Of a stretch of 64,000 bases of DNA, positions 17,641-26,328 are shown one piece after another. The notes under the pieces are model-generated. The model saw nothing but the letters and a program-made list of their open reading frames with translations. It ran no database searches and had not been told where the DNA came from. Position 1 is the first letter of the stretch, and each line of letters begins with the position of its first letter. The translations under genes were made by a program, and so were the position numbers. This stretch comes from Rhizobium sp. CF122 (lineage in GTDB: Bacteria > Pseudomonadota > Alphaproteobacteria > Rhizobiales > Rhizobiaceae). The stretch spans positions 22,930 to 86,929 of the forward strand of contig NZ_AKKA01000069.1 of NCBI RefSeq assembly GCF_000282035.1, read 5' to 3'.

Positions 17641-18285
17641 CTACGGGAGGCAGTTTTCGTCTGCCCAAGCCTTGGCGCGCGCAGCCATTGTGGCGAGATG
17701 ATCAGCAACAGCGAAACCGGAAATCTTCTTCCGCGGAGCAAGATCGTGGTCGCCATCCTCGAGCCAAAAGACTGATATTGCGGAAGAAAGCGGATAGGTC
17801 GTCACCTCTTCACGCGTGCCGAATTCGTCGCGCGTCCCCTGGCAGATAAGCGTCGGCGTGCGCAGGTTCGCCAGATGCGCCGTGCGCAACTGTTGCGGCT
17901 TGCCGGGTGGATGGAAGGGGTAGCCAAGGCACAATAATCCACGGATCGTCCCCTGCTCGTGGAGCTCGTCCGCCACCATGCTTGCCACTCGTCCACCCAT
18001 GGATTTGCCACCGATAATGAACGGACCCGAACTCGCGAGTGCCTTTACCGCCTCCCTATATTCGGGGATTAGAGTCTCGGCCTTCGGTGGTGGCTTTCGC
18101 GCATCGGACGTCCGGCGTGCAGCCATGTAAGCGAACTCAAAACGCGCAACACGGAACCCGGCCGCCGCAAGCGCGTCTGCGGCAGCTGTCATGGATTTCG
18201 AGTCCATCGGCGCGCCGGCACCGTGGGCAAGCATGATGGTGGCTGATGGATTGTCCGGGCCGGTGATCAGGAACTTCTCGCTCAT
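17641..18285 (-). CDS. Alpha/beta hydrolase, KANL3/Tex30-like family
   Basis: 214 residues from ATG 18285. Small alpha/beta-hydrolase with oxyanion segment LAHGAGAPMDS, nucleophile elbow GGKSMGGR (Ser95), acid Asp153 in QGTRDEFG and base His180 in EDGDHDL. Cytosolic, no signal. This family is widespread in proteobacteria and its substrates are mostly undefined (esters or peptides). The gene lies 60 nt downstream of a small unknown gene on the same strand. Confidence 0.87.
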   Translation of the reverse strand: MSEKFLITGPDNPSATIMLAHGAGAPMDSKSMTAAADALAAAGFRVARFEFAYMAARRTSDARKPPPKAETLIPEYREAVKALASSGPFIIGGKSMGGRVASMVADELHEQGTIRGLLCLGYPFHPPGKPQQLRTAHLANLRTPTLICQGTRDEFGTREEVTTYPLSSAISVFWLEDGDHDLAPRKKISGFAVADHLATMAARAKAWADENCLP

Positions 18286-18345
18286 TACGATGTCATAGCG
18301 CAATGAGCGAATTCCGACCATATCGTACGGGCGGGGCAGATGCGA

Positions 18346-18543
18346 TCAGTGGAATCTCGGCATGTCTGGAAGGGCCGAGAATTCTTCGCTGATCATTTCG
18401 CTCAGGGCGACCAATATTTCTTTGCGGGAGAATCCCGAACGCTCGAGCTCATCGATCATTTGCCCGAGATCCAATTCGAGCTGACCGCGACAGCACGCCA
18501 CCCGATCGGCAGAAACGAGGAGAATTTCTTCAAGAATCAGCAT
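18346..18543 (-). CDS. Small hypothetical protein, 65 residues
   Basis: Supported by AGGAG 7 nt before ATG 18543 and by protein-like composition. It is acidic and probably helical (LILEEILLVSADRVACC, then ELDLGQMIDELERSGFSRKE). A longer upstream frame lacks a ribosome-binding site and is not credible. It might be cotranscribed with the hydrolase gene. I do not recognise the family; two adjacent cysteines (CC) stand out. Confidence 0.6.
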   Translation of the reverse strand: MLILEEILLVSADRVACCRGQLELDLGQMIDELERSGFSRKEILVALSEMISEEFSALPDMPRFH

Positions 18544-18958
18544 CGCTTCGCTCCTATTTAGGGAAGCAACCTGCGACCGTGCTAAATGTTCCAACCACGC
18601 CCAACAACATTTCCCGCCTCGCCAACCGCGGGGATTCATTACCAATACATCGGATATCGACTGAAACTCTGCACAAAAACCCCATAACGGCCAGTGGTTA
18701 TCCTTGGGCAGTTGAATCTTTACGCCGTCAGCGGATGCCACTCCCCGTGACGCACCGGCGGCTAATGCTGCGCTTGCTCGGTGACCCGTGGCCCCACCTC
18801 GCAGATTTACTCATGGAAACCTTTGCGCCGCAAATCAAAAAGCCGGCCTCTTAGAGTAGATCAACGATTTATATTGCAACCACCTGAGTTAGGAGATTTA
18901 ATATATAATTGAATACGCATACAAGACTGAGCAACGGAACAGTCTGAGGGGGCCTGCA
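18544..18958. promoter_or_regulatory. Divergent intergenic region with promoter signals for the TolB/TPR regulator
   Basis: No credible gene in 415 bp. The right part is AT-rich and holds a consensus -10 (TATAAT, 18904-18909) about 50 nt before the ATG at 18959; a matching -35 is not clear. A short hairpin (AGACTG 18924-18929 / CAGTCT 18940-18945) lies in the predicted leader, just before the AGGGGG ribosome site. Confidence 0.45.
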
Positions 18959-20767
18959 ATGCAAAGTTCCCGAGCAAGCAGGGATGGGGCTGCCAATCCC
19001 ACGATCAATGAAATACGTGATCAAATCGAGCGCATCCTTTCTAGTGGCGAGTTTCACGCCCCCGACCGGGGCCGGCGATTTCTCGAATTCATTGTCGAGG
19101 AGACCCTTTCGGGTCGTGCAGACTACCTGAAGGCATACACAATTGCACAAGAGGTCTTCGCGCGAGACACATCCTTCGACGCTCAGAATGATCCGGTCGT
19201 CAGGATCGAGGCAGGCCGGATCCGTAGGGCGCTCGAACGCTACTATCTGGTCGCCGGTCACGCCGACAGCATCGTCGTTACGATACCCAAAGGCGGATAT
19301 GTACCATCCTTCGACTACGCCGAAGGCGCCTGCGGGGCTGCTGTTCAAGCGGTATCGACCCCGAGCCCGCCTCCTGAACGGGATCCGACAAAACCAGCGC
19401 CGGCCCCTACGCGATCCTCTCCTGCACGCTACCGACGCTGGATCTGGTATGGCATAGCCGTGTCTGCGGCAATTATTGGGATCATAGGTTTCCTCGATGC
19501 GCCGCGGCTTTCCGTTACCTCCCCGCGGCCCCTGTCCTCATCTGCTGTTTCAAGCGACGGCACTCAGCCCAGGATCATGGTCGAGCCGTTCCAGAACGTT
19601 CCTGGCAAGGCTGCCTCGGTAGACATCGCACAAGGCCTGACAGACGAAATTGTTGGGCAACTCACGAAGTTCAAGGAGATCGTCGTGATCGCCCCCCGAA
19701 CACAGCAGGAACTTCAGGCGGCGGAAGGACCATGGTTTGCACTGCAGGGAAGCGTCCGGCTCGAAGCGGATAAAATGCGGCTGATCGCGCGGCTGATCCG
19801 CCACGCGGACGGTGCCGTCATCTGGGCGGACGACTATGATGCGGACCTCGGCGAGCGTAACCTGCTTGAGGTGGAGACCGACGTTGCGCAGCGCATTGCC
19901 ACGACCATTGCCCAACCATACGGTATCGCCTTTCAGCCTTATGTCAGCAAAATCGCCAAGCCGGACAGCGGCGATTGGGAAGCTTATACATGTACGCTGT
20001 CATACTACGCATATCGAGCCGAACTCGATCCGCAGATGCATACGGCGGTAAGAGATTGTCTGAAGGAAGCAATCAGACGGCTTCCAACCAATTCTACCTA
20101 TTGGGCTTTGCTATCGCTGATCTATCTCGATGAGGTGAGGTTCCAATACCAGCTCAGAGCCCAGCCTTCGCCACGACCACTGGAGCTCGCGGCAGACGCA
20201 GCCAAACGGGCGGTGGATCTTGACCCCCAGAACGCACGTGCATTGCAGGCGCTGATGCTCGCCAGCTTCTTCAGCAACAACGTGGACGCTGCGCTGAGAG
20301 CGGGAGCTGCCGCCTATGCGATCAACCCCAATGATACGGAGGTTGCGGGCGAATATGGTTTCCGTCTCGCAATGTCCGGAAAGTGGGACACAGGCTGCGA
20401 ATTGATCTCCGGCGCCATCAGCAGAAATCCCGGCCCGAGAGGATACTACGAGGTCGGTATGGCGCTATGTGCCTATATGAGGGGAGACAATCAAGCAGCT
20501 GAGCTTTGGGCCCGCATGGCCGACTTGAAATACAATCCCATGCACCATCTCGTTCTGCTGGCCATCCTCGGCTCATCAGGCAAGCTTGATGAAGCGCGTA
20601 GCGAGCAGGACTGGCTCCAGACGAACGCCCCGGTGCTAATGGAGAACATCCGCAAGGAAGTAGCATTGCGTCTCCGCCGCGCGGTCGACCAGGAGCGCTT
20701 CCTCGACGGCCTGCGCGCCTCCGGCATCGCGATCCCTCCTGCCGATGGCATGATCGGCAGCCAATAG
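18959..20767 (+). CDS. Membrane-anchored TolB/TPR regulator with rhizobial N-terminal winged-helix-like domain
   Basis: 602 residues. The N-terminal domain (about 17-120) has the pattern common in rhizobial regulators and cyclase-like proteins: GRRFLEFIVEETLSGRADYLK, FDAQNDPVVRIEAGRIRRAL, IPKGGYVPSF. A proline-rich linker leads to one membrane helix (161-179), then a TolB-like N-domain (MVEPFQNVPGKAASVDIAQG, about 206-310) and TPR-type helices to the end. The CadC-like layout suggests a one-component, membrane-bound regulator that senses periplasmic conditions. Database entries often call relatives adenylate cyclases, but no cyclase domain is present. The target is unknown. Confidence 0.82.
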   Translation: MQSSRASRDGAANPTINEIRDQIERILSSGEFHAPDRGRRFLEFIVEETLSGRADYLKAYTIAQEVFARDTSFDAQNDPVVRIEAGRIRRALERYYLVAGHADSIVVTIPKGGYVPSFDYAEGACGAAVQAVSTPSPPPERDPTKPAPAPTRSSPARYRRWIWYGIAVSAAIIGIIGFLDAPRLSVTSPRPLSSSAVSSDGTQPRIMVEPFQNVPGKAASVDIAQGLTDEIVGQLTKFKEIVVIAPRTQQELQAAEGPWFALQGSVRLEADKMRLIARLIRHADGAVIWADDYDADLGERNLLEVETDVAQRIATTIAQPYGIAFQPYVSKIAKPDSGDWEAYTCTLSYYAYRAELDPQMHTAVRDCLKEAIRRLPTNSTYWALLSLIYLDEVRFQYQLRAQPSPRPLELAADAAKRAVDLDPQNARALQALMLASFFSNNVDAALRAGAAAYAINPNDTEVAGEYGFRLAMSGKWDTGCELISGAISRNPGPRGYYEVGMALCAYMRGDNQAAELWARMADLKYNPMHHLVLLAILGSSGKLDEARSEQDWLQTNAPVLMENIRKEVALRLRRAVDQERFLDGLRASGIAIPPADGMIGSQ

Positions 20768-20775
20768 GTCGCGAC

Positions 20776-20794
20776 GTAGCATACCGTATGCTAC
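20776..20794 (+). terminator. Short perfect hairpin after the TolB/TPR gene
   Basis: GTAGCATA - CCG - TATGCTAC, an 8-bp perfect stem 9 nt after the stop codon, without a T run. Confidence 0.45.
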
Positions 20795-20869
20795 CCCATC
20801 CGACGCGTATTTTACTGCCTTAACGCCCGTACTCACCCTATCCTTTGGAAAACTTTGGAGGACATGGCG

Positions 20870-21331
20870 ATGACTGCAAGCGAGACCCCTCAGTCGATGA
20901 CCAGCGCCGAAGATCTGCGCAAGCGTGCACTTGAACTTCAGCTCGCGGAAATGGAACGCGACGAAAAGATAAAGGCTCGCGAGGCGACGAAACACTCTGA
21001 GTTCATCGAGGATTTTTTTCAGAAGCACATTGGCGAGACAGAACGCGCGGTCATCAAGCGCCTCGTGATGAAGGCCGCAGCAGACGGAAAATACGAGGCA
21101 ATGGTCTACAGCTTCCCGTCCAGCCTCTGCTCGGACAGCGGTCGAGCCATCAACAACAACCTGCCCGGTTGGCAGAATACCCTGCAGGGCAAGGCCAAGG
21201 AACTCTTCGATCTCTTCGAAACGCTCGCCAAACCCCAGGGCTACGGCCTGAAAGCGATGATCATCAATTTCCCCGGCGGTATTCCCGGCGACGTCGGCTT
21301 CTTCCTAACCTGGGAGCCACCCGTCGAATAA
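20870..21331 (+). CDS. Conserved hypothetical protein, 153 residues
   Basis: Start chosen at ATG 20870, 8 nt after GGAGG; the ATG at 20864 and a TTG at 20855 sit on the ribosome site. The N-terminal half is a charged helix likely to form a coiled coil (LRKRALELQLAEMERDEKIKA). The C-terminal half looks globular (FPSSLCSDSGRAINNNLPGW, MIINFPGGIPGDVGFFLTWE). No signal or membrane segment. I do not recognise a named family. It stands alone between two hairpins and convergent with DUF2950. Confidence 0.75.
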   Translation: MTASETPQSMTSAEDLRKRALELQLAEMERDEKIKAREATKHSEFIEDFFQKHIGETERAVIKRLVMKAAADGKYEAMVYSFPSSLCSDSGRAINNNLPGWQNTLQGKAKELFDLFETLAKPQGYGLKAMIINFPGGIPGDVGFFLTWEPPVE

Positions 21332-21476
21332 GGGTCGGAAAGGCACCTGATAGCGGATGGACACCCGGCATGCCCGGGAGGTTTGTCATGAACGGCTCGA
21401 GGGATGGCGAGAGCCCTACCCTCGTTAAGCTGGCAGGAAAATCATCGGCGCACAGCGATGCTCCAGGCTTATAATG

Positions 21477-21496
21477 GCCGCGCGTTGACACGCGGC
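21477..21496. terminator. Hairpin between convergent genes
   Basis: GCCGCG (21477-21482) pairs with CGCGGC (21491-21496), with two more pairs inside after one mismatch. It lies between the hypothetical gene ending at 21331 and the DUF2950 gene ending at 21526. Weak T content. Confidence 0.3.
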
Positions 21497-21525
21497 ACAT
21501 CGGTTGCTGTGCGGGTTATTGAGCG

Positions 21526-22461
21526 TTAGTCGCGCACGATCGTCCAGTTATCGTCCGGATTAAATTCCTTGATGGTTGACACCCGCTGCTGTGTTTCGGG
21601 TCCCAGATCCCGCTGATAAACGATATTCGCGCCGTTGATGATGAACGTCTGAAGCCCCGTCACGCGATACGTCACCGGCCACGCGATCAACGCAAATCCG
21701 CCCGTCATATTGCCATTGACGATGTAGCTCTGCTTGCCGCCAATGACGTTGGACCCCTGGGCAGTCAGGATGCGGTAGCGATATCCATAATACCCTTCAC
21801 CGCGCTTGGCCCTGCCGAAAGCCGCAGTCTCTATCAGATGCCCGGCCGGGCTCTCCTCATCGAACAAACCGGGCTCCCAATACAAGCCATCCCGCTTGCC
21901 GGGACTGCTGATCAGCCGCTGAGCGAACTCGTAGACACCATCCTCGTCCTCGTCGATTTGAGCATACTGATACTGGGCATTCACGTAATCATGCATGGTC
22001 TGGATCGTCGCAAGCTCGTTTTGACCGACCCTTCGGTTGACGATCTCCTGCAGCCCGACTTCCGTGTCGAATGCCCATTTTCCGTCCTTGTTTTTGGACA
22101 GGGGGAAAGGCAGCGGCCACAGGACATCTCCCACCAGTATCACCTTGCGATCGTCGAGGTCCTGCAATTGCAGTTGCCGCCCGGCACCCTCGCGGATCAA
22201 TCCGTAGCTTATCATCGCCTCGCTGCTGGACCGCAACTTGACAGCGTTCAGACCGAGTAGGCTTGCCAAGCCATCAACATCATTGGCGCTCAGCACGGTC
22301 TTGAGCCGTTCAAGCGCCGCCGAAGGGTCATCGAATGACGGCGGCGTACCAGCCTGGAATTCCTGAAGATCCGTCTGGGTCTGCGACATCGATGGGGCTG
22401 CCCACGCCAGGGAGAGAGCCGTTCCGAGCAACAGCGGGATCAATTTCAACTGTGGTCTCAT
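21526..22461 (-). CDS. DUF2950 family exported protein
   Basis: 311 residues. A cleavable signal peptide is evident (LLLGTALSLAWAAPSMSQ). The rest matches DUF2950: FDDPSAALERLKTVLSANDV, WPLPFPLSKNKDGKWAFDTE, AQYQYAQIDEDEDGVYEFAQ, GYYGYRYRILTAQG and NDNW-like C terminus. It should sit in the periplasm or outer envelope; no activity is established for the family. The gene follows the DUF3300 gene by 34 nt on the same strand, a pairing often seen for these two families, so they probably function together. Confidence 0.9.
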   Translation of the reverse strand: MRPQLKLIPLLLGTALSLAWAAPSMSQTQTDLQEFQAGTPPSFDDPSAALERLKTVLSANDVDGLASLLGLNAVKLRSSSEAMISYGLIREGAGRQLQLQDLDDRKVILVGDVLWPLPFPLSKNKDGKWAFDTEVGLQEIVNRRVGQNELATIQTMHDYVNAQYQYAQIDEDEDGVYEFAQRLISSPGKRDGLYWEPGLFDEESPAGHLIETAAFGRAKRGEGYYGYRYRILTAQGSNVIGGKQSYIVNGNMTGGFALIAWPVTYRVTGLQTFIINGANIVYQRDLGPETQQRVSTIKEFNPDDNWTIVRD

Positions 22462-22495
22462 GGTTTATCTCCGGAAATCTGAATAGCTGGACACC

Positions 22496-23956
22496 CTATC
22501 GCCGACCGCCACCACGACCGCCGCCACCCCGACCACCACCGCGGCCACCGCCTCCCTGCGGCATTGGGCGGCGCGAGCGTTGAACGGAGGGACGCGGGCC
22601 ACCGCGTTGCCCGCCTCCCATACTCTGTCCGCCTCGCTTGGAAGCCACCGCCTCACGTCGCCCCGACTGCACATTGCCGAGGGCGCTGGGCTGGCGCGGA
22701 CGGTTATCGGCACGCGCCGCCATCTTCGGTGCACTTGGCTTCTTCTTGGCTGCCGGCTTTGATGGACGGTCGGCAGCACTGCCCGGTCGGTTGGCTGCAT
22801 TCCTTGGACGGGCATCCGCGCGATTGGCCACGTTGCCCGGGCGGGCGTCCGGACGCGACGCACCCGGCCGGTTAGCGGCAGCATCTCCTGCCCTCGATCT
22901 CGGATTTGCCTTCAGGCCCTCCACCGTGCCCTTGCGGATGTCGTCGGCGCGGGCGCTGACGTTTCTGGTTCCCTGTCCACGGTTTGCCTGCCGATCGCTG
23001 ACCTTGTTCTTGAGTTGGTTGCGATTGTCGGACTGCAGGCTGGACTTGATCGCCGAGCGGTCGATATTGGCAAGCTGATCCTTTCCGATGCTCAGCTTGC
23101 TCCGGTCCACCTTGGTCCAGTCGATGTCGTTCCACTTGACCTTGCCGTTAAAGTTCCGGTCGTTGAAGCAGTTGTTGCAATCGATATCGAGGTCGCCGTC
23201 CCAGTTGCCGCCCCAAACGCCCCAATCGTCCCAGTTGACGATGGCCGCCCACGCGACGCCGGTCACCGCCGCCGCGAAGAACCCGGCCCCTGGATAATAG
23301 TAGTTGTCGTAATAGTCGGGATAGTAGGAGATTGGCTCGACCGCATAGCCCGGTTCGTACAGCATCTCAGGAGGGTACTGCGGAATATACACCTTCTCCG
23401 GATCGGTCGGTCGAATGACGACGTTCTCATTTTCCGTGACAACAGTGACCTTGTCGTCCGTCTTGATGATGTTCTTCGCCACGGCTTCGTCCCGAAGCTG
23501 CTGGATGGCGATCAGCACGTCCTTTTGCTGGTTGGTTAACGCGTCACCCAGCGACTGCGTCCAATCGAGATCCTCACTCATCATCTTGACGATGTCAGGA
23601 TAATTCAGAAGCGAAATGACGCTTCCATCCCAGTCATCCTTCGGCTTGAGATTGGCATCTTTTTTCTTGGCCTCCAGAAAGCGCGCTGCCTCGACGATTT
23701 GCAGGGGAAACAAGGACGCTGCCGAGATCGCGGCCACCAGTTCATCCGGATAGAGCGCGATGCGGGCGACAAGGACTTCGAGTTCATCCTCGGAGAGAAG
23801 ATCCGTTTGCGGCCCAGTCGGCTCCGTCGTCCCTACCGACACAGGCTTCGGTGTGGGGGTCGCGGTCTGTGAATATGCGGGTGGTCCCGGATGCATGGAA
23901 ATGATTGCCAAGGCAGAGAGCCCTGCCAGCAACCTGAGGGATCCTGCTTTCATCAT
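22496..23956 (-). CDS. DUF3300 family exported protein with RGG-rich tail
   Basis: 486 residues from ATG 23956 (GGAGG 7 nt upstream). Signal peptide (LLAGLSALAIISMHPGPPAYSQ), then the DUF3300 core (about 45-260: LVARIALYPDELVAAISAAS, FPLQIVEAARFL, DPEKVYIPQYPPEMLYEPGY). A Tyr/Gly/Ala-rich stretch with tyrosines (YYPDYYDNYYYPG) precedes a long basic, disordered region with RPGNVANRADARPRN-type repeats, ending in a Gly-Arg tail of RGGG units. The function is unknown. The basic tail could bind anionic envelope polymers or nucleic acid. It forms a likely operon with the small upstream gene and DUF2950. Confidence 0.88.
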   Translation of the reverse strand: MMKAGSLRLLAGLSALAIISMHPGPPAYSQTATPTPKPVSVGTTEPTGPQTDLLSEDELEVLVARIALYPDELVAAISAASLFPLQIVEAARFLEAKKKDANLKPKDDWDGSVISLLNYPDIVKMMSEDLDWTQSLGDALTNQQKDVLIAIQQLRDEAVAKNIIKTDDKVTVVTENENVVIRPTDPEKVYIPQYPPEMLYEPGYAVEPISYYPDYYDNYYYPGAGFFAAAVTGVAWAAIVNWDDWGVWGGNWDGDLDIDCNNCFNDRNFNGKVKWNDIDWTKVDRSKLSIGKDQLANIDRSAIKSSLQSDNRNQLKNKVSDRQANRGQGTRNVSARADDIRKGTVEGLKANPRSRAGDAAANRPGASRPDARPGNVANRADARPRNAANRPGSAADRPSKPAAKKKPSAPKMAARADNRPRQPSALGNVQSGRREAVASKRGGQSMGGGQRGGPRPSVQRSRRPMPQGGGGRGGGRGGGGRGGGRR

Positions 23957-23994
23957 GCGCCGACCTCCTTGCAAAAAATGGTACGGATGAATAC

Positions 23995-24309
23995 TCACCG
24001 CGGCTTGGGCTTTGCCTCGCCCGACCGCCTGAGCATGACGACTTTCGATTGGGACAGCGCCTCGCCGATTTCAGCGACGAGCGCATCGACGAGGCTCGCA
24101 TACTCCTGCCGTCGCGTTTCTCTGACATTGTCCGGAAGACGCTCCACATGCGCCAAAGTCTCGGCGGCGGCAGCGAGATCTTCGCACATGCTGCGGAACG
24201 TTTCGTTCATTTGGAAAAGCTGCCGTACCCTCGCGGCCTGGGCCGGAAACTGCGCCTCAGCAATCTCCAGGGCGGACAAGTGTGTCGAATTGCTTTCTCC
24301 CAACGTCAT
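23995..24309 (-). CDS. Small helical hypothetical protein, about 104 residues
   Basis: Start taken at ATG 24309, which has a G-rich (GGGGGG) ribosome-like stretch just upstream; an ATG at 24327 is possible. No signal peptide. Predicted all-helical: ALEIAEAQFPAQAARVRQLF, SMCEDLAAAAETLAHVERLP, YASLVDALVAEIGEALSQSK. It is the first gene of the set that continues with DUF3300 (38 nt) and DUF2950. I do not recognise a family. Confidence 0.65.
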   Translation of the reverse strand: MTLGESNSTHLSALEIAEAQFPAQAARVRQLFQMNETFRSMCEDLAAAAETLAHVERLPDNVRETRRQEYASLVDALVAEIGEALSQSKVVMLRRSGEAKPKPR

Positions 24310-24745
24310 GCCGCCCCCCGCTGTCATACTCGCGTCAAGCAGATTGAAGTATTGTATTACAGGTACTTAGGATGGAGACGTAACATACGCGAACTTACGC
24401 GTGACGGCCCGGAAGGGACTAGACCTACGTCCGCGGTGGCCCTGCCTTTCCGCATTGCGCGTGCCGAAGGCCGCCGTATCCGGGGGGACCTAGCCGCCGC
24501 CGGCAAGCTGGTCAAACTACTCTCAATCGCGATGACGATGACTTCCCCGGCAGTTGGCACCCGAGGCAGGGAACGCACGCCGTCGCGGACGACCACCCTT
24601 AATCTCTAAAATCCGGACTGCCTGTCGAGCCGCGCGACGCTCGATAGATATTACGTGATGCTACGGGCGTTCGAGACCGCACCGGTCTACTATTTCTTCT
24701 CGACTACGGCCGGACGGTTCGGCGAGCGGCCGAAAAGGAGTGAGC
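24310..24745. other. Divergent intergenic region
   Basis: 436 bp between the minus-strand small gene and the plus-strand DUF3302 gene. Short open frames occur on both strands, but none has a ribosome site or protein-like composition. It must hold divergent promoters, but I could not assign -35/-10 pairs. Confidence 0.4.
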
Positions 24746-25087
24746 GTGTTTCTCGACTATTTTGCACTGGGAGTGTTGATCTTCGTCGTGGTCACTCTGT
24801 TCTACGCAGTGATCGCGATCCATGACATTCCTCATCTGATCGCCAAGGCCAGAAACCATCCGCACCAGGACGCCATCCACGTTGCCGGATGGGTGAGCCT
24901 GTTCACGCTGCACGCAATTTGGCCCTTCCTCTTCATCTGGGCCACGCTCTATCGCGAGGATCGCGGCTGGGGCATTCGGCCCGATGGCAAGCTGTCGGCC
25001 GAGGCTGAAGCCAATGCCGAAATCGCCCGCCTTCACGCTCGAATAGCAGAACTCGAGGCGCAGTCGCCGGAGAAGGAGAACGCCTGA
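24746..25087 (+). CDS. DUF3302 family inner-membrane protein (YiaW/YibI-like)
   Basis: 113 residues. GTG 24746 has AAGGAG 5 nt upstream; a GTG two codons earlier overlaps it. Two membrane helices (YFALGVLIFVVVTLFYAVIA and VAGWVSLFTLHAIWPFLFIW) frame a short loop with HDIPHLIAKARNHPHQDA, and a C-terminal helix follows. In E. coli the family is paired with HlyD-type YiaV/YibH, and here too its TGA overlaps the ATG of an HlyD gene (TGATG). The function is unknown; probably a small partner of the adaptor. Confidence 0.87.
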   Translation: MFLDYFALGVLIFVVVTLFYAVIAIHDIPHLIAKARNHPHQDAIHVAGWVSLFTLHAIWPFLFIWATLYREDRGWGIRPDGKLSAEAEANAEIARLHARIAELEAQSPEKENA

Positions 25088-26244
25088 TGGATCTGCTCCT
25101 CATACTCACCTACGCCGCAATCTGCTGGGTGGTCTTCAAGATCTTCCGCATTCCGGTGAACCAGTGGACACTTGCAACGGCCGTTCTGGGCGGAATCTTT
25201 CTCATCTCCAGCCTTCTGCTGCTCATGAGCTACAACCATCCCTATACCAGCGATGGGCGCATTTACTTTACATCGGCTCCCGTCATCCCGGTCGTTAGTG
25301 GACAGGTCGTAGAGGTGCCGGTCACGCCGAACGCTCCGCTGAAAAAGGGCGATGTTCTCTTCCGGATTGATCCCCGCCCCTATCAATATACAGTCGATCA
25401 GAAGAAAGCGTCTCTTGCCGAAGCCGTGCAAACCGTCCTGCAATTGAAGGCTGCTCTCGATGCCGCCAACGCAGCCGTAACCGGTGCGGAAGCTTCAAGG
25501 GATCGCTCGCTGCAGGCCTTCGAAAAGTTTCAGCAATCGAACGAGAACTCAAAGTCCAGCGGTAGAGGAGCCGTGTACTCGGAACTCGAAGTCGAGAACC
25601 GCCGCGGGATCTATCTGACAGCCGAGGCCACCGTCGACACGGCCCGCGCTCAGGCGACGCAGGCAAAACTCGCCTATGAGTCCGAGATCAATGGCACGAA
25701 TCCAACAGTGGCACGGCTGCAGGCCGAATTGCAAAGCGCCGAGTACGACCTGGAGCAGACGACGGTCCGTGCGCCGAGCGACGGCTACGTGACGCAGGTC
25801 TTTCTCCGCCCCGGCATGATGGCAAACCCCCTTCCCTTGCGGCCCGTGATGGTCTTCATGAACAGCGAGGACCGGATGCTGGGTGCAGCCTTCATTCAGA
25901 ATTCGCTCCAGCGGGTGCGGGCCGGCGACGAAGCCGAGGTAGCCTTCAAAGCCGTGCCCGGCAAGATCTTCAAGGCGCGGGTCCAGGAAGTCATCGATGT
26001 CATGGCGCAGGGCCAACTGCAGCCGAGCGGCGCGCTGATCGACCCGCAATCCCCGGAACGGGCATCGCCGGGACAAACGTTGGCGCGCATCGAGTTGCTG
26101 GAAAGCACCGACGAGTATCAGCTGCCCGGTGGTGTGGTTGCCGAGGTAGCCGTCTACACGCATCACTGGCACCACGTCGCAGTCCTGCGCAAGGTCCTGC
26201 TGCGCATGAGCAGCTGGATGAACTACGTCTTCCTCGAACACTAG
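25087..26244 (+). CDS. HlyD-family membrane fusion protein (YiaV/YibH-like)
   Basis: 385 residues with two N-terminal hydrophobic helices (ILTYAAICWVVFKIF and AVLGGIFLISSLLLLMSY). The barrel-sandwich halves are VIPVVSGQVVEVPVTPNAPL and TVRAPSDGYVTQVFLRPGMM, flanking a coiled-coil hairpin (about 100-225). It is translationally coupled to the DUF3302 gene. No pump gene of the MFS, RND or ABC class follows, as is also true for YiaV/YibH, so the export partner is undefined. Downstream genes on the same strand are SulP, PPK2 and AI-2E-type. Confidence 0.9.
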   Translation: MDLLLILTYAAICWVVFKIFRIPVNQWTLATAVLGGIFLISSLLLLMSYNHPYTSDGRIYFTSAPVIPVVSGQVVEVPVTPNAPLKKGDVLFRIDPRPYQYTVDQKKASLAEAVQTVLQLKAALDAANAAVTGAEASRDRSLQAFEKFQQSNENSKSSGRGAVYSELEVENRRGIYLTAEATVDTARAQATQAKLAYESEINGTNPTVARLQAELQSAEYDLEQTTVRAPSDGYVTQVFLRPGMMANPLPLRPVMVFMNSEDRMLGAAFIQNSLQRVRAGDEAEVAFKAVPGKIFKARVQEVIDVMAQGQLQPSGALIDPQSPERASPGQTLARIELLESTDEYQLPGGVVAEVAVYTHHWHHVAVLRKVLLRMSSWMNYVFLEH

Positions 26245-26328
26245 AATGCATCAACCCTTCCGGTGGCCGCTGGAGTGCGGCGGCCGGGCAGACTCGGAGA
26301 TCAGACAAGAATAACAGGGGAACCCGAG

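Noticed and set aside
18579..18854. A 91-codon plus-strand frame before the TolB/TPR regulator
   Set aside because: No ribosome site and no recognisable protein features; it overlaps the AT-rich promoter region.
24357..24596. A 79-codon minus-strand frame in the intergenic region before DUF3302
   Set aside because: No ribosome site and composition typical of noncoding GC-rich DNA.
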